Source: JBAXAM01 sp037142515 (GTDB lineage: Bacteria > Pseudomonadota > Gammaproteobacteria > UBA9339). Taken from it: DNA of 6,343 bases. The translations under genes were made by a program, and so were the position numbers. The stretch covers positions 1 through 6,343 of the forward strand of contig JBAXAM010000050.1 of the NCBI GenBank assembly GCA_037142515.1, written 5' to 3'. Positions 1-6,316 of the stretch are shown one piece after another. The number at the start of each line of letters is the position of its first letter. Position 1 is the first letter of the stretch. The notes beneath the pieces were generated by a model, which saw only the letters and a list, made by a program, of their open reading frames with translations, was not told the DNA's origin and searched no databases.

Positions 1-69
1 TTGCTCACTTTACATATCTCTATAGGAATTTCTGCAGCCAATTGCTTGGGTAAAATCTTTATTCCATTT

Positions 70-1515
70 TCAATCACCAGCTTTTGTTAATATAGCTTGT
101 GTTTTTTTATTGTCCATGACTAGCACTGCGGCTGGTGATTTGCTATTTTCTTGGCTAAAGCCTGTAGCTACCGATGTTAATATTATTTTTGTCTTTGTAT
201 CGCTTAAAATATACTCGATTCTCTCCTTTGGATAATTTGGATCAATTGGCACATAAGCTGCTCCTGATTTTAATATTCCCAGCATAGCAATTATTACTTG
301 TTCACTTCTATCTAAACACAAAGCTACTAAATCATCCGGTTGAATATTGTAATTTTGCATTAAGTAATGTGCTAATTGACTAGCTTTGTTATTTAGTTCT
401 TGATAAGTGAGTTTTATACCTTCGAATACTACAGCTATATTATCTGGTGTTTTTAACACTTGCTCCTCAAAAAGCTGGTGAATAGTCTTGTCTTTTGGAT
501 AGTCTTTTTCAGTTTTATTCCAGTCATATACTATTTGCTGATATTGAGCTTGATTTAACAGGTTTATGTGTCTTAAATCTTTTGTTGATGTTTCATTTTC
601 ATCAAGTACTGTCTTGATCGATTCGGCAATACTGTCAATCTGTAGTTGATAAGCTATATCTCCTTCGATAGTGAATTTACTGTTTTCTTGTATCTTTATT
701 ATTATTTTATGCTGATCTGTACTTGCAACTTTTCCAACAGTAATTGCAATATCAGTTAGTAACTGCAAATTGTATCTATAACCAAAGTCCTTAACCATAG
801 AACAGCAGCTTTTTTGTAATTGGGACAGATAATCAAATCCGTGATTCAGCGTGTCAGTGCTCACATGGATAAAGCCACGGTTTTCTACTAGGTTTTGTAA
901 TAAAATGGAGTCTGAGTTATACAAAGAAACAATAAAATCATTACGATAAAAAAATCGTGCTAATACTAGGTAGGCTGCAGCAAATATTGTAGTATTAAGA
1001 ACATTATTTGATAAGAAAATTTCTTTAGTGTGCTTTTTTGATTTATTCGTAACTTGATCTAATACTGTGGTAGAAGCATCAGGATAAGTTCTAAAAAATT
1101 CTAAAATCTGTTTTTTACATTTTCTTTCTTGTGCCTTAATATTAGCTAAGTACTGTAACTCATCGTCAGTTAATTGATACTCTGTTAATATATCATGATG
1201 TTTAATTTTAAGATTTGTTTCGTTGCCGTATATATCTCTTACTTTGTCAAATAATACCCCATTAAAATCTTCTGCAATATAAAACTTATCGTTTAACCAT
1301 ATTTTTACACTAGCAACTGGATTATCATAACCATTGCCAAAGTTTAATCCTCTAAGCAATACACTTAATTTATTGATATCTTTTATTCCGTTTATAATGG
1401 CGTAATTAGTAGGTAGATATTTTAAGCTATAATAACTCCGATCTGTTAGGTCTTGTTTAGAGGTGCTTAATGTATTTTTTTCTATTTTAATTATGACATC
1501 TTGGAATATAGACAA
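70..1515 (-). pseudogene. NRPS loading-module fragment: F-domain C-terminus, condensation-like segment, truncated adenylation domain
   Basis: This is a 481-codon frame that can only start at TTG (1515-1513), which has no ribosome binding site. Residues 1-75 resemble the C-terminal subdomain of formyltransferase domains fused to NRPSs (DRSYYSLK at 25-32, LRGLNFG at 54-60). About residues 135-335 look like the C-terminal half of a condensation domain, without an HHxxxDG motif, ending in the usual linker (QIVYDWNKTEKDYP). The A domain begins near residue 345 with TIHQLFEEQV. Its A1-type motif (LTYQELNNKASQLAHYL) starts at 369 and its A2-type motif (LKSGAAYVPIDP) at 415. TGA follows at residue 481, before the A3 YTSGTTGKPKG motif. 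The same frame reads upstream of the TTG as TALSLNLKCSERLL, typical F-domain sequence, so the true gene began further upstream at 1808. An intact enzyme of this type would load, and probably formylate, the first amino acid of a peptide. I infer a decayed gene; the domain assignment itself is secure. Confidence 0.8.
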
Positions 1516-1538
1516 TAAGCGTTCGCTACATTTTAAAT

Positions 1539-1808
1539 TTAGTGACAGGGCTGTTTGATAGTTGCCGGAATTATATGCGGATTAATAATGCTAAACAGAT
1601 AAATACTGCTGTCTATAACAGCATTTACCTGGGATAGAGGTAGTATCGATATCAAGTGGTTTTTTGCCCAACTGATGACTTCTTCGTCTTCTGATACTAT
1701 AAAAATAACTTCCCATTTTCTATCTATGAGGTATTCAGCACACTGAATACATAGTTTAGTTTCACCAACCAATATCGCTTTTTTATGTTTTTGTATCATA
1801 GGAGTCAC
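1539..1808 (-). pseudogene. 5' fragment of the same NRPS: N-terminal Rossmann part of a formyltransferase domain
   Basis: This 89-codon frame starts at GTG (1808) or more likely ATG (1799-1797). It reads KKAILVGETKLCIQCAEYL, then VIFIVSEDEEVISWAK, then YLFSIINPHIIP. This matches the start of NRPS-fused formyltransferase domains, which bind formyl-tetrahydrofolate. After INPHIIPATIKQ the family continues with the catalytic Asn-His-Asp region; here the frame instead runs into three unrelated codons and TAA. The F-domain C-terminal sequence resumes at about 1554 in another frame and continues into the fragment at 70-1515. Roughly 60 residues (from memory of the family) are therefore missing and the two halves are out of frame. 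No clear ribosome binding site precedes either start. A free-standing small protein is possible but unlikely. The family match is good; the loss of function is inferred. Confidence 0.72.
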
Positions 1809-1860
1809 CAGAATAAATTACTTATCCCTTGTTGTTTTTAGTAACTGGTTTCAGCGTCCG

Positions 1861-1911
1861 TTGATACTCAGTGTAATGCTTTGATAAATAAAAAATAACA
1901 ATTAATATACT
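1861..1911 (+). promoter_or_regulatory. possible promoter(s) for the tsaE-amiB-mutL operon
   Basis: Two weak sigma70-like arrangements lie in the A/T-rich divergent intergenic region. The first is TTGATA (1861-1866), 18 bp, TAAATA (1885-1890). The second is TTGATA (1881-1886), 19 bp, TATACT (1906-1911). The second would place the transcript start about 20 bp before the tsaE ATG. Spacing is longer than ideal in both, and any AT-rich stretch yields such matches, so this rests mostly on position: it is the only non-coding DNA before a gapless three-gene operon. Confidence 0.3.
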
Positions 1912-1939
1912 AGGCAGAGACTTATGGTAAGATATTTAC

Positions 1940-2398
1940 ATGGAAATTACTATAAAAACCGCTATTGCTATGCAAAAATTTGGCGCAGTTGTCGCTAAAG
2001 CTTGCGAGCCAGGTTGCACTATTTATTTGCATGGCGAGCTTGGTGCTGGTAAGACCACGTTAGTTCGTGGTTTTTTGCGCGAATTTGGTCATCAGGGACA
2101 TGTTCGCAGTCCAACTTTTACTTTACTTGAACCCTACCAGCTTGATGCTGCTTTAGTTTGCCATTTTGATCTATATCGCTTGATAAATGCTGAAGAATTT
2201 GCCTATATTGGCGGTAGAGATTATTTCTCGCAGCAAAGTATTTGTTTAATCGAATGGCCGGAGCGTGGCAGAGGATTTTTGCCTGAGGCTGATTTAACTT
2301 GTAATTTTGATTTTTCTGCAAAAGGTAAGTGGAGGAGGGTGTGTTTAGTTTCTGTATCTGATAAAGGCAAGAATATTGTTGGTAAATTAAACAAATGA
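1940..2398 (+). CDS. tsaE: tRNA N6-threonylcarbamoyladenosine biosynthesis ATPase TsaE
   Basis: TsaE is the cytoplasmic P-loop ATPase that works with TsaB and TsaD to attach threonylcarbamoyl to A37 of ANN-decoding tRNAs. At 152 residues it has the usual family length. Visible motifs are Walker A GELGAGKT (32-39), a switch-like SPTFTLLEPY (57-66), HFDLYRL (75-81) and the Walker B-like ICLIEWPERG (101-110), all in the family order. The ATG at 1940 gives the normal short N-terminus before the first strand; a weak GGTAAG lies 8 bp upstream. It is the first gene of the operon, and its TGA overlaps the amiB ATG (ATGA, 2395-2398), consistent with translational coupling. In many gammaproteobacteria nnr precedes tsaE; here an NRPS remnant on the opposite strand lies upstream. 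The gene appears intact, and the assignment rests on the motifs and on the amiB-mutL neighbours. Confidence 0.96.
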   Translation: MEITIKTAIAMQKFGAVVAKACEPGCTIYLHGELGAGKTTLVRGFLREFGHQGHVRSPTFTLLEPYQLDAALVCHFDLYRLINAEEFAYIGGRDYFSQQSICLIEWPERGRGFLPEADLTCNFDFSAKGKWRRVCLVSVSDKGKNIVGKLNK

Positions 2399-3501
2399 TA
2401 ATGGCTCGGTCTAAATTTTTTTTATTTTTTTTATGCTTGATGCAAAATGCATTAGCAGCTCCAATTCGTATTAATGATTTTCGGTTTTCTGCTGAGGCGA
2501 CAAAAATCAGGTTGGTGTTCGATGCAAGTGGGCCAATCAATTATACAATTCAAGAGCTGCCAAATAAAATAATTATTAATATTAAAAATGCAAAGCTTAT
2601 TGGGTTGCTCAATAAGACATGGTTATACAAAACCCCTGTAAAGTCCGCGCAAAGTTCTCAGCTTGGTAAAGATTTGCGTTTAACTCTAAATTTAAAAAAG
2701 CAAGTAAAGTTACAGCATTTTGCCCTGCAAAAACCTTATCGTTTGGCGCTTGATTTGGAAGATGTCGAGGATGAGCAGATAAATAACTATTATATATCGA
2801 ATAAAAGCTTGCGTGATGTGGTAATTGTCATAGATCCTGGTCATGGGGGCATGGATCCTGGAGCTGTTGGCTATAGAGGTACTCGTGAAAAAGATGTGGC
2901 ATTGGCGGTTGCTAAGATACTGCAAAATACGATTAATAAAGTTAAAGGGTTTCGTGCGGTGCTTACGCGAAATGGCGATTATTTTATAACACTGCGCCAG
3001 CGCTTAGGTATTGCCCATCGATATAAAGCTGATATGTTTATTGCTATTCATGCTGACGCTTATAAGTATAGAAGTTCACACGGCGCTTCGGTTTTTGCAC
3101 TATCGCAGCGAGGCGCTACCAGTGAAGCTGCGCGTTGGCTGGCAGAAAAGGAAAATGAATCCGAATTAGGCCAGACTATTTCCGATAAAAATGCTCTGCT
3201 GCGTTCGGTTTTGATTGATTTAGCTCAGGCCGCAACTATTCATGCTAGTTTAGAAGTTGGTGAAGCTATATTGCAAGAGTTGGGGCATATTTCTCGCCTA
3301 CATTCATCTCGGGTTGAGCAAGCTGCATTTGTTGTTTTAAAATCACCGGATATTCCATCGTTATTAGTTGAAACCGGTTTTATTTCGGATCCCTACGAAG
3401 AAAGCCGATTGTGTGATCCTAAATATCAGCAAAAAATTGCTACATGTTTAGCTACGGGAATTACACAATATTTCATACACAGGCCACCGCATGAATATTA
3501 A
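2395..3501 (+). CDS. amiB: N-acetylmuramoyl-L-alanine amidase with AMIN domain (AmiB/AmiC type)
   Basis: This exported zinc amidase cleaves the amide bond between MurNAc and the stem peptide of septal peptidoglycan so daughter cells can separate. Residues 1-21 form a signal peptide (R5/K7, then a Phe/Leu-rich core, NALA cleavage region). Residues about 24-123 are an AMIN peptidoglycan-targeting domain (INDFRFSAEATKIRLVFD). Residues about 142-362 are the Amidase_3 domain. Zinc ligands are H150 (DPGHGG), E165 (GTREKD) and H219 (AIHADA), and the catalytic Glu is E326 (VETGFISDP). The stretch between H219 and E326 carries the long helical insertion typical of amidases activated by EnvC/NlpD-type partners. 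The protein ends about six residues after the catalytic domain, so there is no LysM domain. ATG at 2395 overlaps tsaE by 4 bp; ATG at 2401 (third codon) is an equally workable start. Its end overlaps mutL by 11 bp. Codons 8-13 contain two T8 tracts. Confidence 0.95.
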   Translation: MIMARSKFFLFFLCLMQNALAAPIRINDFRFSAEATKIRLVFDASGPINYTIQELPNKIIINIKNAKLIGLLNKTWLYKTPVKSAQSSQLGKDLRLTLNLKKQVKLQHFALQKPYRLALDLEDVEDEQINNYYISNKSLRDVVIVIDPGHGGMDPGAVGYRGTREKDVALAVAKILQNTINKVKGFRAVLTRNGDYFITLRQRLGIAHRYKADMFIAIHADAYKYRSSHGASVFALSQRGATSEAARWLAEKENESELGQTISDKNALLRSVLIDLAQAATIHASLEVGEAILQELGHISRLHSSRVEQAAFVVLKSPDIPSLLVETGFISDPYEESRLCDPKYQQKIATCLATGITQYFIHRPPHEY

Positions 3502-5176
3502 AATTTTAGATTCGCATCTGGTTAATCAAATAGCAGCTGGAGAAGTAATTGAACGCCCAAGCTCTGTCGTAAAAGAGTTGCTAGAAAACAGTCTTGATGC
3601 TGGTGCAACAGAAATTAATATTGATATTGAAGGGGCGGGTAGCAAATTAATTATGGTTCGCGATAATGGATGCGGTATCGAAAAAGATGAATTGGCTCTA
3701 GCTTTAAGTCGCCATGCTACTAGCAAGATTCAAGTATTAGATGATTTAGAGCATATCGATAGTATGGGTTTTAGAGGAGAGGCATTGGCTAGCATCTGTT
3801 CAATCGCTCGCTTTAAATTAATTTCTCGTACTGCAAACTCATCAAATGGTTGGCAAGCTTCGGATTTGCAACCATGTTCACACCCAGTTGGTACTACTGT
3901 TGAGGTCTATGATCTATTTTTTAATGTGCCGGCACGGCGCAAATTTTTACGTACCGAGCAGACTGAGTTCAATCACATATTGGAAATCGTTAATCGATTA
4001 GCTCTTAGCCGTTTTGATGTTGGTTTTTTGTTGAAACATAATGGTAAGGTAATTTTGCAAATATCGCCTGCGAAAACGCAGAAAGAAAAAACAGCACGTA
4101 TAGGCAAAATAGTTGGAATTGAACTTGTGCAAAATGCATTAGTTATCGATGCTGGATTGACGGGTTTACATTTAGCTGGTTGGGTTTCGCTGCCAACTTA
4201 TACGCGCAGCCAAGCAGATTTGCAGTATTTTTATATCAACCGAAGAGTTGTACGTGATAAGATTTTGTCGCATGCAATACGTCAGGCTTATCAGGATGTA
4301 ATTTATCAGCAGCGTTATTCAGTGGTGGTACTATATTTAACTATTGATCCAGAATTAGTTGATATTAATGTGCATCCAACCAAAGCTGAAGTCAGATTCC
4401 GTGAAAGCAGATTAATCCATGATTTTGTTGTAAAGAGTGTTCAGGGGGCTTTGGCCGCTGGTAGGCACGCCCCTGTATCTGTTGTAGGTGCTCCGATAAA
4501 ACATTGTTTTATTTCGCCGCTCGAAAATTTTTCCATTGAATTTAATGATCAGTCATCATTATCACCGGTTATAATTTCGGAAACTACTACGGCGTCACCT
4601 TTGGGATTTGCATTGGCACAGATGCATAATATTTATATCTTAGCGCAAAATGATGAGGGATTAGTTCTGGTTGATGCACACGCAGCTCATGAAAGAATTA
4701 ATTATGAGAAATTAAAAAACTCCTATAATACTGCAATTATTTCAGCCCAAACTACGCTTTTGCCAATAACTGTAAATTTAAATCAAACTGAAATTAACTG
4801 TCTTGAATCTAATTTAGAAGTATTGCAAAAACTGGGATTTGATATTACTCGATCGGGTCCTGATAAAGTTTTAGTGCGCGCTATGCCAATATTGTTGCAA
4901 GAAGCTGATATAGAACTATTAATGCGTGATATTATTGCAGATTTATTAATGCACGAGAGCTGTGATAGCATTGCTAAAAACATTAATAAAATTTTAGCCA
5001 CAATGGCATGTCATAGTAGTGTACGTGCTAACCGTAGGCTAGGCCTTGATGAGATGAATGCATTATTGCGCGAGCTTGAAAGAACGCCGCGCGGCGATCA
5101 GTGTGGTCATGGTCGGCCAACTTGGGTGCAGTTAACCGTGGCAGATTTGGACAAGTTATTTTTGCGTGGGAGGTAG
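3491..5176 (+). CDS. mutL: DNA mismatch repair protein MutL, endonuclease type
   Basis: MutL couples mismatch recognition by MutS to strand removal. The N-terminal GHKL ATPase is complete: E29 and N33 (KELLENSLDAGA), DNGCGI (58-63) and GFRGEAL (93-99), with the same numbering as E. coli MutL, which supports the ATG at 3491 (AGG lies 7 bp upstream). A transducer domain follows to about residue 325 (INVHPTKAEVRF), then a short low-complexity linker (about 325-370). The C-terminal dimerisation domain carries endonuclease-associated motifs: DAHAAHERINYE (395-406, fitting DxHA-x2-E-x4-E), ACHSSVRAN (506-514), CGHGRPT (538-544) and FLR (557-559). E. coli MutL lacks these and relies on MutH, so nicking by MutL itself is predicted here. 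Length 561 is slightly short for the family. It overlaps amiB by 11 bp and, tail to tail, the minus-strand transporter gene by 21 bp. It appears intact. Confidence 0.97.
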   Translation: MNIKILDSHLVNQIAAGEVIERPSSVVKELLENSLDAGATEINIDIEGAGSKLIMVRDNGCGIEKDELALALSRHATSKIQVLDDLEHIDSMGFRGEALASICSIARFKLISRTANSSNGWQASDLQPCSHPVGTTVEVYDLFFNVPARRKFLRTEQTEFNHILEIVNRLALSRFDVGFLLKHNGKVILQISPAKTQKEKTARIGKIVGIELVQNALVIDAGLTGLHLAGWVSLPTYTRSQADLQYFYINRRVVRDKILSHAIRQAYQDVIYQQRYSVVVLYLTIDPELVDINVHPTKAEVRFRESRLIHDFVVKSVQGALAAGRHAPVSVVGAPIKHCFISPLENFSIEFNDQSSLSPVIISETTTASPLGFALAQMHNIYILAQNDEGLVLVDAHAAHERINYEKLKNSYNTAIISAQTTLLPITVNLNQTEINCLESNLEVLQKLGFDITRSGPDKVLVRAMPILLQEADIELLMRDIIADLLMHESCDSIAKNINKILATMACHSSVRANRRLGLDEMNALLRELERTPRGDQCGHGRPTWVQLTVADLDKLFLRGR

Positions 5177-6013
5177 GTTCACAACCTTAGCAAAAACTCT
5201 CCAATAAAGAAGGCCAACAAAAATAGCTCCACCAATTATATTTCCAATAGCGACTGGAAATAAATTTTTGACAAAAAAAGCACCCCAGGTTAGCCCTGAT
5301 AGATTCAATGCTGGGTCTATAAAAATTCCGGTAGATTTTAAAAACAAGCCTATTGGTATAAAGTACATGTTGGCAATTGAGTGTTCAAAACCTATTGCTA
5401 CAAATGCCATGATTGGAAAAAAAATAACAAGAATTTTACCGCTTATATCTTTTGAAGCTGCTGCCATCCAAATTGCCAAACAAACTAACCAATTGCACAA
5501 AATACCTCGCGTAAAAGCCTCGATAAAGGTAAGCCCAACCTTAGTGTTAGCAATTTTTATGGCAGATAAACCTACTGCCATATCTCCCATTTTCCAGAGA
5601 TTTGTTTTGTAGTAGAGGTAAGCTAATAATACAGCGCCTATAAAGTTTGTGATAAACAGAAGACACCATTTAAGAGCTACTTTTTTGAAAGATGCTTTTT
5701 TATCTAAAAAAGTCATTAGCATCAAACTACTACCAGTAAAAAGATCAGCTCCAGCAACGATCACCAGCATCAGACCAAAAGAAAAAGTTGCTCCCGTAAC
5801 AAATCTTGCCAATCCAAAACCGAGATATTTAGCGGTATCATGACCGATTAATGTTGACAAGCATGCTCCAAAGGCAATGTAGACTCCAGCTAAAACACCT
5901 AAGATTATTGATCTTTCGGTGGTTGAGTTTATCTGTTGCAAACAGATACCATTGCTTAAAAAAGCACCTATTGCTGCTGGTGGGCGGCATACATTGTAAA
6001 AGTCCAAACACAT
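5156..6013 (-). CDS. formate/nitrite transporter (FNT) family channel
   Basis: This inner-membrane protein belongs to the pentameric FNT family, which passes formate, nitrite, hydrosulfide or related small anions. At 285 residues with six hydrophobic segments it has normal family length. Conserved positions are present: ILGVLAGVYIAFG (37-49), the omega-loop motif AGADLFTGSSL (87-97, with T93 matching the FocA pore Thr), K158, RGILCNWLVCLAIWMA (169-184, with N174) and GFEHSIANMYFIPIG (208-222, with central H211 next to E210). These match the FocA pore residues T91, K156, N172 and H209. The sequence mixes FocA-like (GFEHSIANM...IP) and NirC-like (CNWLVCLAIWMA) features, so the substrate cannot be decided and no symbol is given. 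ATG 6013 is the plausible start, but no good ribosome binding site is seen. No pyruvate formate-lyase or nitrite reductase gene is adjacent. Its 3' end lies inside the end of mutL. Confidence 0.94.
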   Translation of the reverse strand: MCLDFYNVCRPPAAIGAFLSNGICLQQINSTTERSIILGVLAGVYIAFGACLSTLIGHDTAKYLGFGLARFVTGATFSFGLMLVIVAGADLFTGSSLMLMTFLDKKASFKKVALKWCLLFITNFIGAVLLAYLYYKTNLWKMGDMAVGLSAIKIANTKVGLTFIEAFTRGILCNWLVCLAIWMAAASKDISGKILVIFFPIMAFVAIGFEHSIANMYFIPIGLFLKSTGIFIDPALNLSGLTWGAFFVKNLFPVAIGNIIGGAIFVGLLYWRVFAKVVNLPPTQK

Positions 6014-6036
6014 ATGAGACTAATTAAGTAGTAATA

Positions 6037-6101
6037 GGCAAGGCAGGCGAGCGCAGCGCGCTCATAAATATCGCTGTAGCAAGCGAGCCTGCTTTCTTGC
6101 C
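6037..6101. repeat. GC-rich inverted-repeat element with three-way-junction fold
   Basis: In otherwise A/T-rich DNA this 65-bp element is GC-rich and built from nested inverted repeats. The outer stem is GGCAAG (6037-6042) plus GCAGGC (6043-6048) with GCCTGC (6087-6092) plus CTTGCC (6096-6101), with a 3-nt TTT bulge on the right. Inside it are two hairpins: GAGCGC-AGC-GCGCTC (6049-6063) and TCGCT-GTAGCA-AGCGA (6071-6086), separated by ATAAATA. All three stems can form together as a clover-like junction. It contains GTAG, the tetranucleotide found beside REP hairpins, and looks like a dispersed intergenic repeat (REP/MITE class). Whether other copies exist cannot be seen from this window. No T-run follows on either strand, so it is not a standard terminator. 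Confidence 0.65.
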
Positions 6102-6105
6102 ATAG

Positions 6106-6149
6106 TAACGATCATCAGGTATTTATTACTAATAAATACGAGATCGTTA
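6106..6149 (+). repeat. imperfect 44-bp palindrome ending on the start codon of the small ORF
   Basis: TAACGATC (6106-6113) pairs with GATCGTTA (6142-6149), and GTATTTATT (6119-6127) pairs with AATAAATAC (6131-6139). The loop is ACT, and there is an internal loop of ATCAG opposite GA. The 17 paired positions on each arm are far more than expected by chance. The right arm ends on the A of the ATG at 6149 and contains the only Shine-Dalgarno-like bases (GAG, 6140-6142). As RNA it would hide the start of the downstream frame; as DNA it could be an operator or part of a mobile-element end. A weak promoter-like pair, TTGCCA (6098-6103), 16 bp, TATTTA (6120-6125), overlaps the left arm. Confidence 0.7.
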
Positions 6150-6316
6150 TGAAAATTAAATACTTACCAAAATCCTTATACAGGCTTTATAACTATGCCA
6201 GTAAGCAAACGGCTATATCTGATCAGATCGAACGGCGTAAGAAGTTCTTGGGTGATTGGGAGATATTAAAGGCACGCAAAGTACCAGAAAAAGATAAAGC
6301 AACTTTTTTTCTGTAA
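6149..6316 (+). pseudogene. 55-codon ORF, likely N-terminal fragment of a transposase
   Basis: The frame reads MKIKYLPKSLYRLYNYASK at its start and ERRKKFLGDWEILKARK further on, ending KATFFL before TAA. It is basic and helical, like the N-terminal helix-turn-helix part of DDE transposases that would continue with a second recognition helix and a catalytic core; I do not recognise the exact family. A T7 tract (6304-6310) lies just before the stop. In the -1 frame the sequence stays open from there to the window end (ATFFSVNMFKLLALL), so this may be a frameshifted copy or an element using frameshifting. It could instead be a genuine small basic protein. The start is the ATG at 6149, immediately at the end of the palindrome, with only GAG as a possible ribosome binding site. 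Existence of the frame is certain; its identity is a guess. Confidence 0.45.

Noticed and set aside
1809..1939. Strong divergent promoter for the NRPS fragment on the minus strand
   Set aside because: TTGTTA with a 17-bp spacer leads only to CATTAC, a poor -10 match, so it was not listed as a feature.
2118..2540. Open frame of 140 codons on the minus strand across tsaE and the amiB start
   Set aside because: It lies antisense to two well-supported genes, spans their junction and has no recognisable domain; a shadow frame.
3526..3726. Minus-strand open frame of 66 codons in mutL, with similar ones at 2710-2925 and 4783-5001
   Set aside because: They mirror conserved coding sequence of mutL or amiB on the other strand and lack independent support.
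5175..5187. Hairpin AGGTT-CAC-AACCT as a bidirectional terminator
   Set aside because: The stem is only 5 bp and no T-run follows on either strand.
5268..5843. Two plus-strand open frames (114 and 64 codons) inside the FNT gene
   Set aside because: Both are antisense to a gene with clear family motifs and show no protein-like pattern of their own.
6037..6101. Rho-independent terminator or tRNA-like gene in the GC-rich folded element
   Set aside because: There is no U tract on either side, and the arms lack the D-, anticodon- and T-loop features of a tRNA.
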